64,000 bases of DNA from NCBI GenBank assembly GCA_009823505.1, contig VZQC01009614.1, forward strand, positions 62,001 through 126,000, in the 5' to 3' direction. This document shows positions 51,199-63,900 of the stretch, piece after piece. The translations under genes and the position numbers were made by a program. The notes beneath the pieces are model-generated. The model was not told where the DNA came from, searched no databases, and was given only the letters and a program-made list of their open reading frames with translations. The stretch is from Rhizomys pruinosus. Lineage: Eukaryota > Chordata > Mammalia > Rodentia > Spalacidae. Position 1 is the first letter of the stretch. Each line of letters begins with the position of its first letter.

Positions 51199-52021
51199 AG
51201 AGTGGGAGGAAACCTTCACCACAGATACATCTGACAAAGCATTGATTTCCAGAGTCTACAAACTACTCAAAAAACAAAGAAGAAAGAAAACAAATCACAT
51301 AAAAGATGGAGCAAAGTGCTGAACAGAGACTTCACAAGTGAGGAATTAGAGATGGCTGAGAAACATCTTAAAAAGTGTTTAATGTCACTAATAATTAAGG
51401 AAATGAATTAAAACCACTTTAAGATATCATCTCACTCCAATAAGACTGGCTTGGATCAAGAAAATAAATGATACCAAGTGCTGGAGAGATTGTGTGGAAA
51501 GAGGAACACTCATCCACTGCTGGTGGGAATGTAAACTTGTACAACCACTATGGAAAGGAGTGTGGAGAACCCTTGGTAGAGTTGGAATAAACTTGCCATC
51601 TGACCCAGCCATACCATTCCTGGGTATATACCCACAAGACTCATCTTACCACAGAGATATGTGCACAGCCATGTTTATTGCAGCTCTCTTCACAATAGCA
51701 AAGAGCCGGAACCAACCCAAGTGCCCCTCAACTGATGGGTGGAGAGAGAAAATGTACATCTACACAATGGACTTCTATGCAGTGGTAAAGAAAGATGACA
51801 CCATGAGCTTTGCAGGTAAATGGAAGGAGCTAGAAGATATCATGCTAAGTGAAGTAACACAGTCCCAGAAAGAAACGACAAATGGTATCCCTCATCTGTG
51901 GATGCTAGTACCAATTACCTAATTGTATGGCAAACTGAGCAACATTAATGTGATCTGAAAGCAACTGTGCTCTTATATTGTGAATCCCTTAAAAAATAAA
52001 TAAAAAAATAAATGAAAATGG
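51187..52021 (+). mobile_element. 5'-truncated rodent L1 nested in ancient L1
   Basis: The insert is about 51199-52009, with an A-rich tail (aaaaaataaataaaaaaat). It is flanked by AAATGAAAATGG direct repeats (51187-51198 and 52010-52021). It is a typical severely 5'-truncated copy. Confidence 0.9.
51494..51922 (+). pseudogene. L1 ORF2 C-terminal end
   Basis: The 142 codons correspond to the C-terminal end of L1 ORF2p, including the cysteine-containing stretch 'THCWWECKLVQPLWKGVW'-like reading (IHCWWEC here), 'FIAALFTIAKSRNQPKCP' and 'IYTMDFYAVVKKDD'. ORF2p provides endonuclease and reverse transcriptase, but neither domain is present in this truncated copy. It is a pseudogene fragment even though its frame is open. 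Confidence 0.9.
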
Positions 52022-52430
52022 TACGTCAATATAATCAAATACTATTCTGGCATAAACAATAATAGAGTACAATACATGCTTCAACATGGATAAACCTAAG
52101 AAACATTGTGCTTAGTGAGAAAAGACAAGCCAGTAACAACAAAAAGCCCCCACACACACACACACAGAAAAAAAAAAAACTCTATATATTGTATTAGCCC
52201 ATTCATGTACCATTTTCAAATTAGGTAATCCTATAGAGATAGACAATAGTGGTTTCTCAGAGCTGGGAGACTTAGGGAAAAAATGGGGATTGCCTGCATA
52301 TGGATTTATGTGTAGAGTTAAAGAAAATAATCTAAAATGTTTTGTGGTGATTGTGCTACAAACACACTAAAACAACATTGACTTCTATACTTTAGGCTAC
52401 TTTATGGTATATGATCTGTGTACACAGAAA
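52022..52430 (+). repeat. Ancient L1, 3' end and 3' UTR
   Basis: It continues the L1 interrupted at 51198 ('tactattctggcataaacaataatagagtac', 'acatggataaacct'), then a 3' UTR-like 'gtggtgattgtgctacaaacacactaaa'. A short CA/A-rich tract lies at 52150-52181. Confidence 0.75.
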
Positions 52431-53324
52431 AGAGCTGGAACATGTTTAATTTGTATAAAATGCATCCATTCCTGATTTGAAGTTATTAAAGTGACCTGGA
52501 AAGCAGCTCACAGATCCCTGTTGCTCTGGGCTTCTGTGGTGAAGGAAAAAAGGCTCATAGTAGTACAGACACATTTAGCCTCTGGTAATTAGAAGAAGAG
52601 CTAAAATCAGAATGTCTTAAAGCTTGTCATCTCTGCTCTGGTGACTTGGAGCCTGGCTCAGGGCTGGCTACTGTGTCGGACCAAATGGGAGGCTACTGAA
52701 CGTTAGAGTAAGAGGGAACTTTAAAGATTGCTAGGAAATCAAATAAAAGAGATTCATCTTGGCCTGGGTTTTCCCACAGCCGACCCCAGAGAAGGGCTTG
52801 GATGGTTTCTCTAGGTGGTCATCCCGGGGAGCACAGCGAGAGTGAGATAAAGTAAGACAGGGAGGTGCTGGGAGAGCTATGTTTAACTGGGTTACTGATG
52901 TGGGCCTCTGGGATTCAGTTCACAGAATGCACCATAACGTTGTGCTGGAGGAGTGCAGGACCACTAGGGTGGATCCCCGGCTCATGTCTGCCCTGGCTAC
53001 ATCGCCCCTGAAACACTAATTCTCCCACACATCTGGGCCACATCTGCCTGGGGTGGAAATAATTTCTACTGAATAAATCCTTCCTGCCTAGGAACAGATG
53101 CAAGGTGCTGCCACTCCACCTTCCATCCAGCCTAGGTGGGCTGTGAGGAGCTGGGCCTGGCGGAGCATCTACTACTGGTTTTTCATTGCTAAATAATCAT
53201 AAGAACAGCTAAATAAGCATAATGCATTTGCCCTTGCTACACTTGAAGGTGATTTCCAGCTGACCCTACCTGCCCCACCTTAGTCCTAAGGCAAATTTTT
53301 TTCTTTGTCATCATCCTCTCCTGT
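52431..53324. other. Apparently unique DNA
   Basis: No coding or repeat feature recognised. Confidence 0.4.
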
Positions 53325-53710
53325 GGTGTTTAATTTTAGCTGTCAGCTTGACTAGTTAGGGATTAACAAGAGCATTGGTAAAGTGTCCCTGCTGGGTACA
53401 GATGTTTTTGTCACCAGGGGAGGTTTTCATGTGAGTGGGAAAGACTATCAGTCTCTCTCTCTCTCTCTCTCTCTCTCGCTCAATCTCACAATCTCCAATC
53501 TCTCTTCTCCCTCTCCTCGCTTTCCTGGAGGGAATGCTCTCTTCTTTCTTTCTCCTACCTCCTGGACATCAGAGGTCCATCCCCTCTGGTGCTGGGAGTC
53601 TAGGCTGCACACCCACGCCTCCATGCCCAGACCTTCAGCTTCAGACTGAGAGTCAGGCCCACAGCTTCACCGGTTCTGAGGTTGTGGGATTTGGACTGAG
53701 CCAAGCACTT
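53325..53710 (+). repeat. Ancient LTR-like repeat (ERVL/MLT2-like)
   Basis: 'tgtttaattttagctgtcagcttgac' at the start and 'ggttctgaggttgtgggatttggactgagcca' near the end resemble old mammalian-wide LTRs. The boundaries are vague. A (CT)n run at 53452-53477 lies within. Confidence 0.4.
53452..53477. repeat. (CT)n microsatellite
   Basis: Thirteen CT units. Confidence 0.95.
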
Positions 53711-54700
53711 AGATCCAGTTTCCCTACAAGTCCTGTCTCGTTCCTCTGCCTGTTTACACAGCTTGTTGATTCCATCCCTGAAGAACATAGGCTGGGCAGA
53801 ATTCCTAACCCTGTTTTTGTTGTTTTTCTGTGGTTTCTGGTTTATTTCTGTGGGGGTTGACTGGGATCATCTCATTAGAGATTTGTGCCCAGCAGACAGG
53901 TCCATCTAAACAGAGGGATGTTTAGGCAGAATCTCCTAGGCACCAACCACTTCTCTCTGGATGCTCTGCACGCTATGGGTCAGTCACTGAGGTCAGTAGC
54001 ACACTGTAGAGCAAAGGGACACCTTGGCTCTGTGCAGCTCTTTTCCCACAGCTTAGTGCATAAAAGGTGCATTTCCCTTCCCTCACTCTAGGTCTTAGTT
54101 TCTGAACCAACTCATCCTGTAAACTTGAACCTAAGTCTGCACCAGTAGCCTATTCACTAATGGAAACAGCAGTTTGATAACTTGAAGGAATACTGGGGCT
54201 GCAGCCCCTCATTTTCCCCTCTTTGCTTCCACATGTCACGAGGTGAGAAGCTTTTATACCATATGCTCCCACCATGATGTCTTGCCTTTCCACAGTCCCC
54301 AAAGCCACGGGGCCCTGTGGTAGTTGATACTGGTTATCCACGGGATCTAGAAATCTTACGCTGCTCCTCTGGGCACAGCGGTGGGGTTTCTAGATTAGGT
54401 TGAGCCTTCTTGGAGCCTGATGAGGATTACCTTTGGCTTTACATTAAATAAAGTGGGAGTGGGAAGATGTGTCCCCAAGGTGCGTGGCACAATGCCATGG
54501 GCTTGGGTCCTGGATCACATAGAAAGAAAAGAGAAGCCAGGAACCAGCATGCTCGTCCCCCTCTGCTTCCCGATTCTGGATGCAATGTGACCAGCTGCCC
54601 TATTTGTTATCACAGAAACAGGAAAAGTGAGGAAGACTAGCCAGCTGACCATGGACTGAAACCTCTAAACCTCTGAGGGCAAAGAAACTTTTCCTCTTCT
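53711..54700. other. Apparently unique DNA
   Basis: Open frames here (for example 53885-54091) are short and unremarkable. No gene supported. Confidence 0.4.
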
Positions 54701-54702
54701 TC

Positions 54703-54870
54703 TTTTTTTTTTTTTTTAACATTTTTTTTTATTGATGCGTTGTATATTTCATACATACTTTTCCAATTCAGTTCAGCATATTTCCCTTCACCGTCCCCCC
54801 ACCCCACGCCATCCAGATCATGCATTCTGCCATAACTTCTGCTCTTTCTCTCTTTTTTTTTTTTCATATT
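54703..54870 (-). repeat. L1 3' end fragment, antisense
   Basis: The T-rich run then 'attgatgcgttgtatatttcatacatacttttccaa' is the antisense of an L1 3' end with poly(A) tail. Confidence 0.5.
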
Positions 54871-54879
54871 TGTAGCTAG

Positions 54880-55370
54880 AAGTGCATTCCATGAGTACAA
54901 GCATCCCCTCAAATGATGAGGGATAGAGAAAATGTGGTTACATGTATACATGGAGTTCTAATGCAGAGGTAAAAGAGGGACAACATCATGAACTTTGCAG
55001 GTAAATGGATGGAGCTAGAAGACATTATGTTAAGTGAAGTAACACAGTCCCAGAAAAACAAATGACAAATGGTGTCCCTCATATGTGGATGCTAGTACCA
55101 ATAACCCAGATATAAATATTTCTCGTGGAGAGGGATGCATAGTAAAAGAACAACAACAGAAAGACTGCATCAGAAAATGGACTGAAATGGTGAAGTGGGA
55201 AGGGGGGAGGGGTGGGAGAGGGACACGGGTGTATATTCGATTAATGCATATATAATTGACGTGGGTTCAACAAGTACCCAGTTTTGCCTAGACACTGTCT
55301 ACAGGATACATGGTGTTTTAGGACTTAGTAAAAGTAAATATGTGTATATTAAACAACATTGGTTTACAAA
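54880..55370 (+). repeat. L1 3' end fragment with G-rich 3' UTR
   Basis: It matches the L1 at 51740-51910 ('gctttgcaggtaaatgga..ggagctagaagac', 'gtgaagtaacacagtcccag', 'tggatgctagtaccaat') and continues into a 3' UTR with a purine/G-rich tract at 55196-55221 (gggaaggggggaggggtggg). Together with 54703-54870 the two fragments face each other, as in an inverted or twin-primed L1. Confidence 0.75.
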
Positions 55371-56495
55371 CTTTTCCTCTTCTTTAAGTTGATCGTGTTG
55401 GGTGTTTTGTCAATTAGTGTGAAGGCAACACACATAAGTTAATATGTGGGTATAAACATTCAGCTCTCACTAGGAAATGGCAGGTTAAAGAAAGCTAAGT
55501 AGACTTCCTCAGCACAGGGCTACCCAGCACTTCATGCTTAGATCCTTGGCTATCCTCAGGGAAGATTTAAAGTTTAAAGAATTTCCCAAATCTGTTTGAC
55601 TACGAAAGAGTTTTTCTCAGAACATCTCATGAAACTAGTGGAGAAGCACTGGGGAAACCCCTTCATTCACATTACTGATGAGAAAATTACTTCCCAAAGA
55701 AGCGAAAGTCCTTGTTTAAGTTGCACTGATTGGTTATCGATGCAGCCAGACTTTGAAGCCAGAGGCCCTGTCACTCAGTTGGGCAATGTTTGCTCAAGAA
55801 CAGTGAAGTGGCTGTGGGTTTACTTCATGGCAGACTACACGTGAACTATTCTCTCTCTATTGTTTGTGCACTAGACATTGTATAGCATCCTCTGAGATGA
55901 AATACTACATATTGGAGGGAAGTTATGAAGAACAGGATATTTTAAAGGAAGATGAAGCATCCATCATGCTGGCAAGCACCTTAATCTCAAAGTAAACCAC
56001 TCAATAGCTTCAGGAAATCCCTGAAAATCACTAGCGTCCCTAGGCCTCTGTTCCCCAAGTTTATACAAGCAGTAAGGGCTGCTGGGAGACTCTCAGACCA
56101 ACCAAGCTCCCTGGAAGAAGTACTCTCCAACCTGCTGAGCTGCCTGCATCGCTTCTCCACCCAGGAATAGTGACATAGCATTAGAGGATAGCCACACTCC
56201 TCCCGTATGGAAATCACATGACTGGACATGGCTCTAACTATTCCTGTTATCAGCAACTGTCAACAAGTGGGAAAAGAAGCCAAATGAAGTGGGGGAAACA
56301 ACTGAACATCTCGGACTCTGGTGTGACAGAGTCAGCTAGCTGTCTAACACATCTCGTGTTCTTCACACTTCTGTGGGTTTGCAGGGATACACTACCTGTC
56401 AAGCTCTTACTAAGGAACCTGCAGGCTGAGTTTTAAGCAGCACAGATTCCGCATCTTTTCTCTCGCACCAAGCACTCAGACTCCCTAGGGAATGT
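55371..56495. other. Apparently unique DNA
   Basis: No coding or repeat feature recognised. Confidence 0.4.
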
Positions 56496-56766
56496 CAAAG
56501 GACTAATTTTTTTATTAATTTATTTATTTTTGTATGTTTATGAATGTACTGTCTGCATGCAGGTCTGTGCACCCGTGTCGTGCAATGCCGCGGAGGTCAG
56601 AAGAGGGTGTCGGATTCCCCTGGAACTGGAGTCCTCCTGGAATGGGAGTTTCAGACGGTTCTTGGCCGCCATGTGGGTGCTGGGGATCGAACCCGGGTCC
56701 TCTGCAAGAGCAATCGGCACTCTTAACCTCTAGGCCATCTCTCCACCCCCCAAAGGACTAATTTTT
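56496..56766 (-). repeat. B2 SINE, antisense, with 16-bp target duplication
   Basis: The B2 body is 56512-56750, flanked by perfect caaaggactaattttt repeats (56496-56511 and 56751-56766). It is little diverged. Confidence 0.95.
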
Positions 56767-57654
56767 AACCCTCATGTGAAAGACAAGTGACTGACCAGAG
56801 AAGATACTCATACAAGCAAGAAATAACCTTGCATGGTTTCAGGCTACTGGAAGTTTTGGGTGTGATACACCTGTTCATGTTTTTCTAGTTCATATATTGG
56901 GGCATATGGAGCAAAAGAGATGAGGGATGTCAGATTTATGGATTGATGGATTTGAAGACTAGAGGGCATGGAGCTGTTGCATATTAACTGGGAAAGGATG
57001 CAGGACAATGCAGATCAGCAGCAGCCTCTACCCTACCCTCCATGTAGTCCATCATTACCTCACCCACTGAGTACTAATATACTTAACGCTTCTCTCCATT
57101 CTTACTGTTAATACCCAAGGCTATCTCACCTTCATCTTTGGGTGGGATTACTGCAAATGTTTCCTAATGGGCTAAATGTCTTGTAACATAAAAACGATGC
57201 CCTGTTCCCAGCCCCGAGCTTTAATTAGCTTCTTCCATTACTTCCCAAGGGTCAGCAACAAAGTCCAGGCTTTTCTGCAGGCTGTGAGGCTGGTTCCATG
57301 CAGCTCCCACTTCTAGAAAGTCTCCTCTGGAATACTCCAACTACTCCAACTACACTAGTTCAATGTCTTCTGGTCTTAGTGCTCTGTTCATGGTCCTTTC
57401 ACTGGATTTTCATGCTCAATTACTTATCAGAGGCTTCTATTTCACTGAAGATCCCTGGTTCGCCATCGAATCTGAGCAATTCATGAGTATTAGCCACGGC
57501 GCAGGCACTTAGTTAATGTTTTTGTCTAAATGAATGATGGAAATAGATGACTATTTTGTCAAATGAAGAAAAGAATTGCACAGAAAACAAGTTGTGTTGA
57601 TAACAAGATCACATTTTTCTACACATTTATTTACTTCTGCTTCATAAATGTCTT
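56767..57654. other. Apparently unique DNA
   Basis: Nothing recognised. The open frame 57298-57486 is short and unsupported. Confidence 0.4.
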
Positions 57655-57883
57655 ATTTATTTATATTTTATTATTTTTATTTTATGTGTATGAGTATACT
57701 GCCTGGATGTAGGAAGGTGCACTGTATCATACAATGTTCATGGGGATAATAAGAAGGTGTTAGAGTCCCCTGGAACTGGAGTTTCAAGGCACTAGCCATC
57801 ATGTGGGTACTGGGAATCAAGCCCGGTTCCTCTACAAGAGCAGCCAGTGCTCTTAACTACTGAACAATCTCTCCAGCCCACAA
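57655..57883 (-). repeat. B2/B3 SINE, antisense, old
   Basis: The head (RC 'gggctggagagattgttcagtagttaagagcac') and tail are recognisable but more diverged than the other B2 copies. Confidence 0.85.
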
Positions 57884-57899
57884 ATATCTTTTAACATAT

Positions 57900-58020
57900 T
57901 ATTTTCTAGACATGTGTCTATAATTCCAGCACTCTGGAGACTGATTCTCAGAAGACTGATACTTCAAAGCCAGCTAGGTTAAATGTGAGTCCCTATTCAA
58001 AAACAGGACAACAAAAACAC
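57900..58020 (+). repeat. Diverged B1-like SINE
   Basis: 'gtgtctataattccagcactctgga' and 'agccagctaggttaaatgtgagtccctattcaaaaaca' follow the order of an old B1/proto-B1. Confidence 0.5.
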
Positions 58021-58050
58021 AAAGTTCTTGTGTTTGGATGTTCTTTGGAT

Positions 58051-58105
58051 TTGGTTGGTTGGTTGATTGGTTGGTTGGTGGGTGGTTGGTTGGTTGGTTG
58101 ATTAT
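58051..58105. repeat. (GGTT)n microsatellite
   Basis: An imperfect tetranucleotide array. Confidence 0.95.
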
Positions 58106-59670
58106 TAATATGTTAATAAACAAGCTTGTAGGTCTCACTCTCACTTCTGCAAGCCAGGACTTGAAAAGCCTGTTTAGTCATGAGGAATAGAGCACACAGG
58201 GATAAGACTCTGTCTCTGGAGTCACGGGTATCTGGATTGAATCCCAACATAGAATTAACCAGCCACGTGACATTGGACAATGAAATCACACTTCTTTAGA
58301 CCTTAGCAGAGTGCCTGGTACATGACAGTAGCAATGGTGATTCATGTTATATTCTCTACAAAATTAGTATGAATTTTACTTGTCCTGTTCTGATCTTGTT
58401 ATCAGAGGATAAGGCATCACCAGGGGCCTTGTACAGTGTGTGCAAGAAAAGCAGTCAAGAATGACCAGCCCCAGGAGGTTATGAGGGAAGACTTAATGCT
58501 TTTCAGTGGACAGACAAGAAAACCCACACTCCTGCAGGCTGAAGAGACCTGCTCCTGGTCACGTAGCTAGCCAAGGCAGAGCTGAGACTCACAGCAGAGC
58601 TTCTGAGTGCAAAGCCAGCTTTCTTTCCAATACACTGCACAACTTCTGGGTGTTAACATTTTCATGTCCCATGGGCTTCTAGCTTTTAAAGATCAAATGA
58701 GACTTTGGTTGCTAAATACTCATGCTGGGACTGCCTCTTCCTCCCCATTTATTCATGGGTCCTTGAGATTTTAACTCGGAAGCATTCTTCCCATGCTTTG
58801 GGACTATGGGCTGAGGCTCCCTTCCCTTAGACTGGCTCCCACAGAGTCCAATATGCCTTTCCACAGAATGGATTCTGCAGGACTGGGCTGAGAATGGCAT
58901 CCATCCTCTGTACTCCAGAAGCTCAGACATCTCAGAGATTTATGTTCAACAGTTGTTTGTCATGAAAAATGAACCTAATATCTGAGTGGACTCAAGGAGC
59001 TCCAAATCTCTGAAGTCCGGTTCTCATTGAAAGAGCAAAAGCAGATAACATGTACAATCCTTAGAAAGTCATCATTTCTCTGAACTTGATCATTGAGGAC
59101 TTACCTATGATTTGCTTTGCAAAAAGGCTATTGGGCATATAAATAAACAGGAAGCAAAGCCCAGGCTTTGGTGGAGCTCTTGGTGGAGTGCGTGCCAGGT
59201 CCCAGCCTGTCATCATTTCCATCTGAGGTGTCATCATATTTAGATACACACTCCTGAGGCTGACTGTTCCAGATAGAAGCCTGCTTTGCACATCTGCCGA
59301 CATCATGGGGAGTCATAGTCTACATAAGTAAGCATTGTTAGTGCTCAGGCCTTCTTAAGAATGGGATGGTTTGTGTGAAGGGTTGGTTCTTGGGGGCTTT
59401 GTGTAATAAGAGCCTTAAGAGAGGGCACAGAGAAGGGCAGACAATTCTAGAACTGTTTCAAGAATGGTGCTCATGACTGGCTCTTCTGTGTACAGAGGAA
59501 AGTTCTGGAAAGGTGAAGCATTTATTAGAATTCTAAAGGCCAGAATCAGGAGAGCAGCTATGAGGTAATCAGCTGGAGGAATTAATGAACTCTTCAGGAT
59601 GGTTCCAAGAGCGAAGTTGCCCTAGGTAGCTACAATTCTTACAGTTTAATGCCTCTTTGTATATGGAAGG

Positions 59671-59671
<1 letters not shown>
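58106..59671. other. Apparently unique DNA
   Basis: No gene supported. A weak open frame on the minus strand at 59061-59306 is too short to call. Confidence 0.4.

Positions 59672-59714
<43 letters not shown>
59672..59714. repeat. (CA)n microsatellite
   Basis: About 21 uninterrupted CA units. Confidence 0.98.
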
Positions 59715-59716
<2 letters not shown>

Positions 59717-59717
59717 T

Positions 59718-59800
59718 TCTTTTGCAGTATTAGAGACTGAATCTAGGGCCTCACATACACCAGGCAAGCACTCTTCCACTCAGTTGTATCATCAGTCCTT
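59718..59800 (-). repeat. ID SINE, antisense
   Basis: Minus strand: 'actgagtggaagagtgcttgcctggtgtatgtgaggcc' is the ID (BC1-derived) core. The CA array sits at its tail side. Confidence 0.8.
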
Positions 59801-59917
59801 TCTTTAACTTTTCTTTAACATGCACACACTGTGTTTTGGTCATATCTACTCTGTCTCCTCCCCTCAAAATACCCCAAGACCCTTCTCTGTAAATCCCTTG
59901 CCCAATTTGTCAACTTG

Positions 59918-60171
59918 TCCTATCCTCCTCCTCTTCTTCCTCCTCTTCTTATCCCTCCTTCTTCTCCTCCTCCTCCTCCTTCTCCTCCTCCTCCTCCTAC
60001 TTCTTCTTCTTCTTCTTCGTCTTCTTCTTCCTCTTCTCCTCCTCCTCCTCCTTCTTCTCCTCCTCCTCCTCCTTCTTCTCCTTCTTCTCCTTCTTCTCCT
60101 TCTTCCTCTCCTTCTTCTTCTCCCCCTCTTCCCCCCCTCCTCCTCCCCCTCCTCCTCCCTCTTCTCTTCTT
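59918..60171. repeat. Polypyrimidine (CTT/CCT)n tract
   Basis: About 250 nt of CTT and CCT units. The part 60020-60171 has no purine at all (152 nt). The long Leu/Ser/Pro frames across it are artefacts of composition. Confidence 0.98.
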
Positions 60172-60726
60172 AGGACTGAGGAGTCTTCCATCAGAACATA
60201 GGTAACCTAGCCATGGCCACACCACCCAAAGAAAAAAACTTTCCCTCCCATCAGCCATCAACTGCCAACAACTCCTTAATTAGGGGTGGGCCTTTGTGAG
60301 CCCTGCCCCCCATCCATACTAGAGTTTGACCAGATTGACCTTGTGCAGGTCTTATGCAGACATCCATAGCTGCCATGAGCTCCTGAGCACAATGGCCGGA
60401 TCACGTTCAGAAGATAGAATTTCACAGCACTCCTCCCCATCTGCCAGCAATTCTTTCTAACCCAGAAGGGGAATCTTGAAGGGACCACAATAGATTGATC
60501 TGTTCTTGAATGTTTTGATATCTTCAAATCTTATAGGTTTTAGTGTCTCAAAACCTCCTTAGGGCTCCTGAACTAGAATCAGAAAGACATGTCTAATGTC
60601 CTCTGCTTCTACATTCCCTCCTCTTCTGGACCTTCGCTCACAGCCCTCAGTCAGCCATAGGCAACTCCTTACAGTATGGCGGTGCTTTTCTAGATGGCTA
60701 CAGAGATCTGTCCAGCATGGAAAGCC
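60172..60726. other. Apparently unique DNA
   Basis: Nothing recognised. Confidence 0.4.
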
Positions 60727-60912
60727 ATTATATATACATGTATGTGTATATATTTATGCATATGGATATGTAACAACAATAATCAAGGAAGGGGTCATGA
60801 AGTTCAGAGAGAGTGGGAGGATGGAGGAGGAACTGGAGGGGGAGGGAGCCTGGTGGGTGTGATATAAATAGAGTGTTCATATATGAAATTCTCAAAAAAT
60901 AAAAAAAAATGA
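60727..60912 (+). repeat. L1 3' UTR end fragment
   Basis: 'gtaacaacaataatcaaggaaggggtcatga', a G/A-rich stretch (ggaggaggaactggagggggaggga) and 'aaattctcaaaaaataaaaaaaaat' follow the order of rodent L1 3' ends. Confidence 0.8.
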
Positions 60913-63900
60913 AAGAAAGAATTCAGTGAGTTTCTGACTTAATAAGTAAATGAACAGACTTTCTAGACTAGATAATTATTGCTTAGAAACACAAAGGGAA
61001 TTTCACAACCTTGATAGCACCTGCATAAATTTGCATGAATTCCAAGTAGAGAAAGAAGAAATATACAAAGTTTAATCTTTTTATTCTTTTACAGAACTCT
61101 GTAAAACAAAGAAACTGCAAATTGTTTTTGTTCTCCAAACATATAAAATAAATAAGATTATTATTTTGATTTCTCACTTCTCTAGCCAATAGATTTGGGT
61201 TCCTGGTGAGCTACTTTTTGCTTCCAGCCTCTCTAGTGTCAAGTCTGTCTTGTCTGTGGTCACCAACTGACCTTGCCATCACTAAGTTCATGAACACTCT
61301 GAAATGGAAAGAGGATAATAGAAGCAAGAGAACAACAGAGAGAAAAAGAGGGCTGTGGAGACAGACATCCCTGCAGACACGCCCTGAGTCCACCATCTAT
61401 CAGAGTGGTTGTGACCAGGTATGGAGTTCTGATGAGTTTGCCTGTGGACGTGATGATAACTGTGCAAGCACGGTACCTCGAATCCCATTCCTGGCATTGA
61501 GTGTTCAATCCCCATTAGTTCTTGCCATAATTATGTTGTCTTGTTCTACCATTGTGTTACACCTCATACATAGCATCATGCTATATTGTATCACTCAGAC
61601 ACGATTATACACAGTAGTATTTTATATAGTAGAATTGCATCTAAAAAGTTATGTATTGATTAGACATTGTTAAATCTGCGATGTGACAGTTTTGACCAAA
61701 GTCATGTCCTCCTCAGAGTCCTCCCAGCAGCTCCCTAACTTCCATCCCAGACTGCTGCAGGGCTAAGCCAGCGTCTTTATTGTCCCTATTTGCCTCATGA
61801 ACACACTGAAAGCAGAACCCAGTGCACTACTTGTTATTCCCCTCAAACGACATGAGCCACCTGAAGCTTATTTTCCTGGCCTTCTAGAAACATGGTTCCC
61901 TCTTTCCCATTCAGGGGAGGGCCTCTGAATTCTTAGTTCTGCTGTATTTCCTGTGAGAAAAGAAAACCACTCACAAGCTCCTCTATGGACCCAACGTTCC
62001 CTTCTCTCCTCTAGTACTCTGAACATCTCCACATACCAGGATTTCAAAGCTGTCCGGAACCATGGAAGTTGAGCTTATTAAAGTTCAAGGACCAGCTAGA
62101 GCTGGTATGAAATCTCATTTTTCCTCCCCTGCACTGAGGTGGTGAAAGCCAGGGAGGTCATCAGAGAAAGGATAAAGTTATTAGCAGCCTTGGGCCACTG
62201 GCTTCACTGGAGAAGGATGGCATCAAGTTAGAGAAAATGAGGAAAGTGACACATCTCTGGGCTTCACCCTGTGCCAAGCACCACTGGTTAACTTCTGTCC
62301 TTTCTTCTTCTCTAGATTATAAGATCCTCAGTTTTTAGGCCATGGCAACATACTCAAGAAAGATGGAGTCCTTTCTCTGGCCTAAGAACAAATTTGCCTT
62401 ACACCCAGTATGGAAATCCCATCCTCCTTTCCTGGGAATGATTTGGAAATAAACAAGTGACCATGTTCTGACCAATAAGACCACAGGGGCAGTCATCTGG
62501 TAAATTCTTCTTGGAGATATTTGCTTCTGGTCAGAAAGAGAAACAGTGAGTTTCTTCTCCCAGACACAAATGCAATTGCATGAGAGCATGCTGTTTGGAG
62601 CTACAGCTGCCGTCCGACCCGTGACAAGGTTGGGGGATTTGTCTTGAACTGTGAAGCTACATGGAAAAATCTGCTTCCAGAGCTTTTGTGATTTGTAAGA
62701 TGATTAAATATTTCTGTTGTCTTAATTACTATATCTTTTGGTTACTTGCAACCAAAGAAAGGCATCTTAGGTGGCATGTGTTATCCCACTCTTGCCTTAA
62801 TTTATTTTCTCACTTGTATATTCTATTCTAATGGTTTCTGTATTCCTAGCACTTAGGTAAGCCCAGCATTTAGTAAACCTTCCATAAATGAATGAAAGAC
62901 ATGTTCAGAAATCAAATCTTCTGAAGTTGCTGAAATATGAAGATCAGGATCCAGGAACTATACAGCTTTTGACTGCATTGCCTCATTACCAGTTCTTTCC
63001 TGTCACTGCCTTCCTTTATTGACTGAGAAGGACGATGAGAAATGTTAGAAATGCACAATGTCACCTGCCAGTAAATCACAGTGACTGGCATAATGACTAT
63101 AGCTGAGAAGCACCTCTTGAGAATTCCCAGAAGTTCTCACTAGCCGCACTTAGACCTAATTTTCTTTGATCAGTGTTTTTGGATTTGAATCATGCACACC
63201 ACCATGGAATATTTAAAGTGGCATCTCTTTAGAAAGCCTGGGGTGTGCATTTTGTACATTTAGTGGACCTTTCATTAACATCCTCTATCTACCAGGTGCT
63301 TCACTGTGTACTGGGAAAGAGAGCTGAGCAAGCGTGCAGCCCTACCTTTGAAGACTCAGTACCAAACAGCTCACACTGCTGTGTGGTTCACCCAGAACAG
63401 TTACCTCAATGGGAAAGTAAGTTTGAGTGAGTGAGTGAGCGGGAGAGACATTTTTCTGCATAGGAGAACTGAGTGGATCCTTGCTTTCTTGCAGATCAGA
63501 AGATTACAAATTGGGCCCCTTTCGCCTTCTTTCTAATTGAAGGAGGGCAGAGCTCCTGTGCTCAGCATCATTGGCACCAGCCTCAAGGCCACCTCTCAGT
63601 TCCCATGGGATACAGTTGCCCAAAGTAACCAAACTTAGAGCTCTTACTTTTTCTCTCTAGTCTGCATAAAGCAAACATTGCTGGCAACTGGCTGAATTTC
63701 CAGGCCTCTTCTGAAAACATGAGCTTCTTGCTGTCTCTGATCCATCGTTACCTTACTCCACCTATTGAACATTTAGATCTGGCTTCCTGCTAAAGGCTTC
63801 AGTTAGCTTTTCCTCTTGGCCAGGCACGGATGCCAGAGGCTGCCTGTGTGGGAATGAATCCCATCTCCTCTACTTTTAGCTGTGAGATTCAACTGAGTAT

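Noticed and set aside
53383..53860. Overlapping plus-strand frames across a (CT)n run
   Set aside because: They are composition-driven and lie within an old LTR-like repeat.
59820..60261. Open frames rich in Leu, Ser/Pro, or Glu/Gly on both strands
   Set aside because: They are produced by the CTT/CCT tract in different frames.
61206..61673. A 155-codon plus-strand frame as a possible host exon
   Set aside because: It has no recognisable family, no splice context I could support and no coding-like composition.
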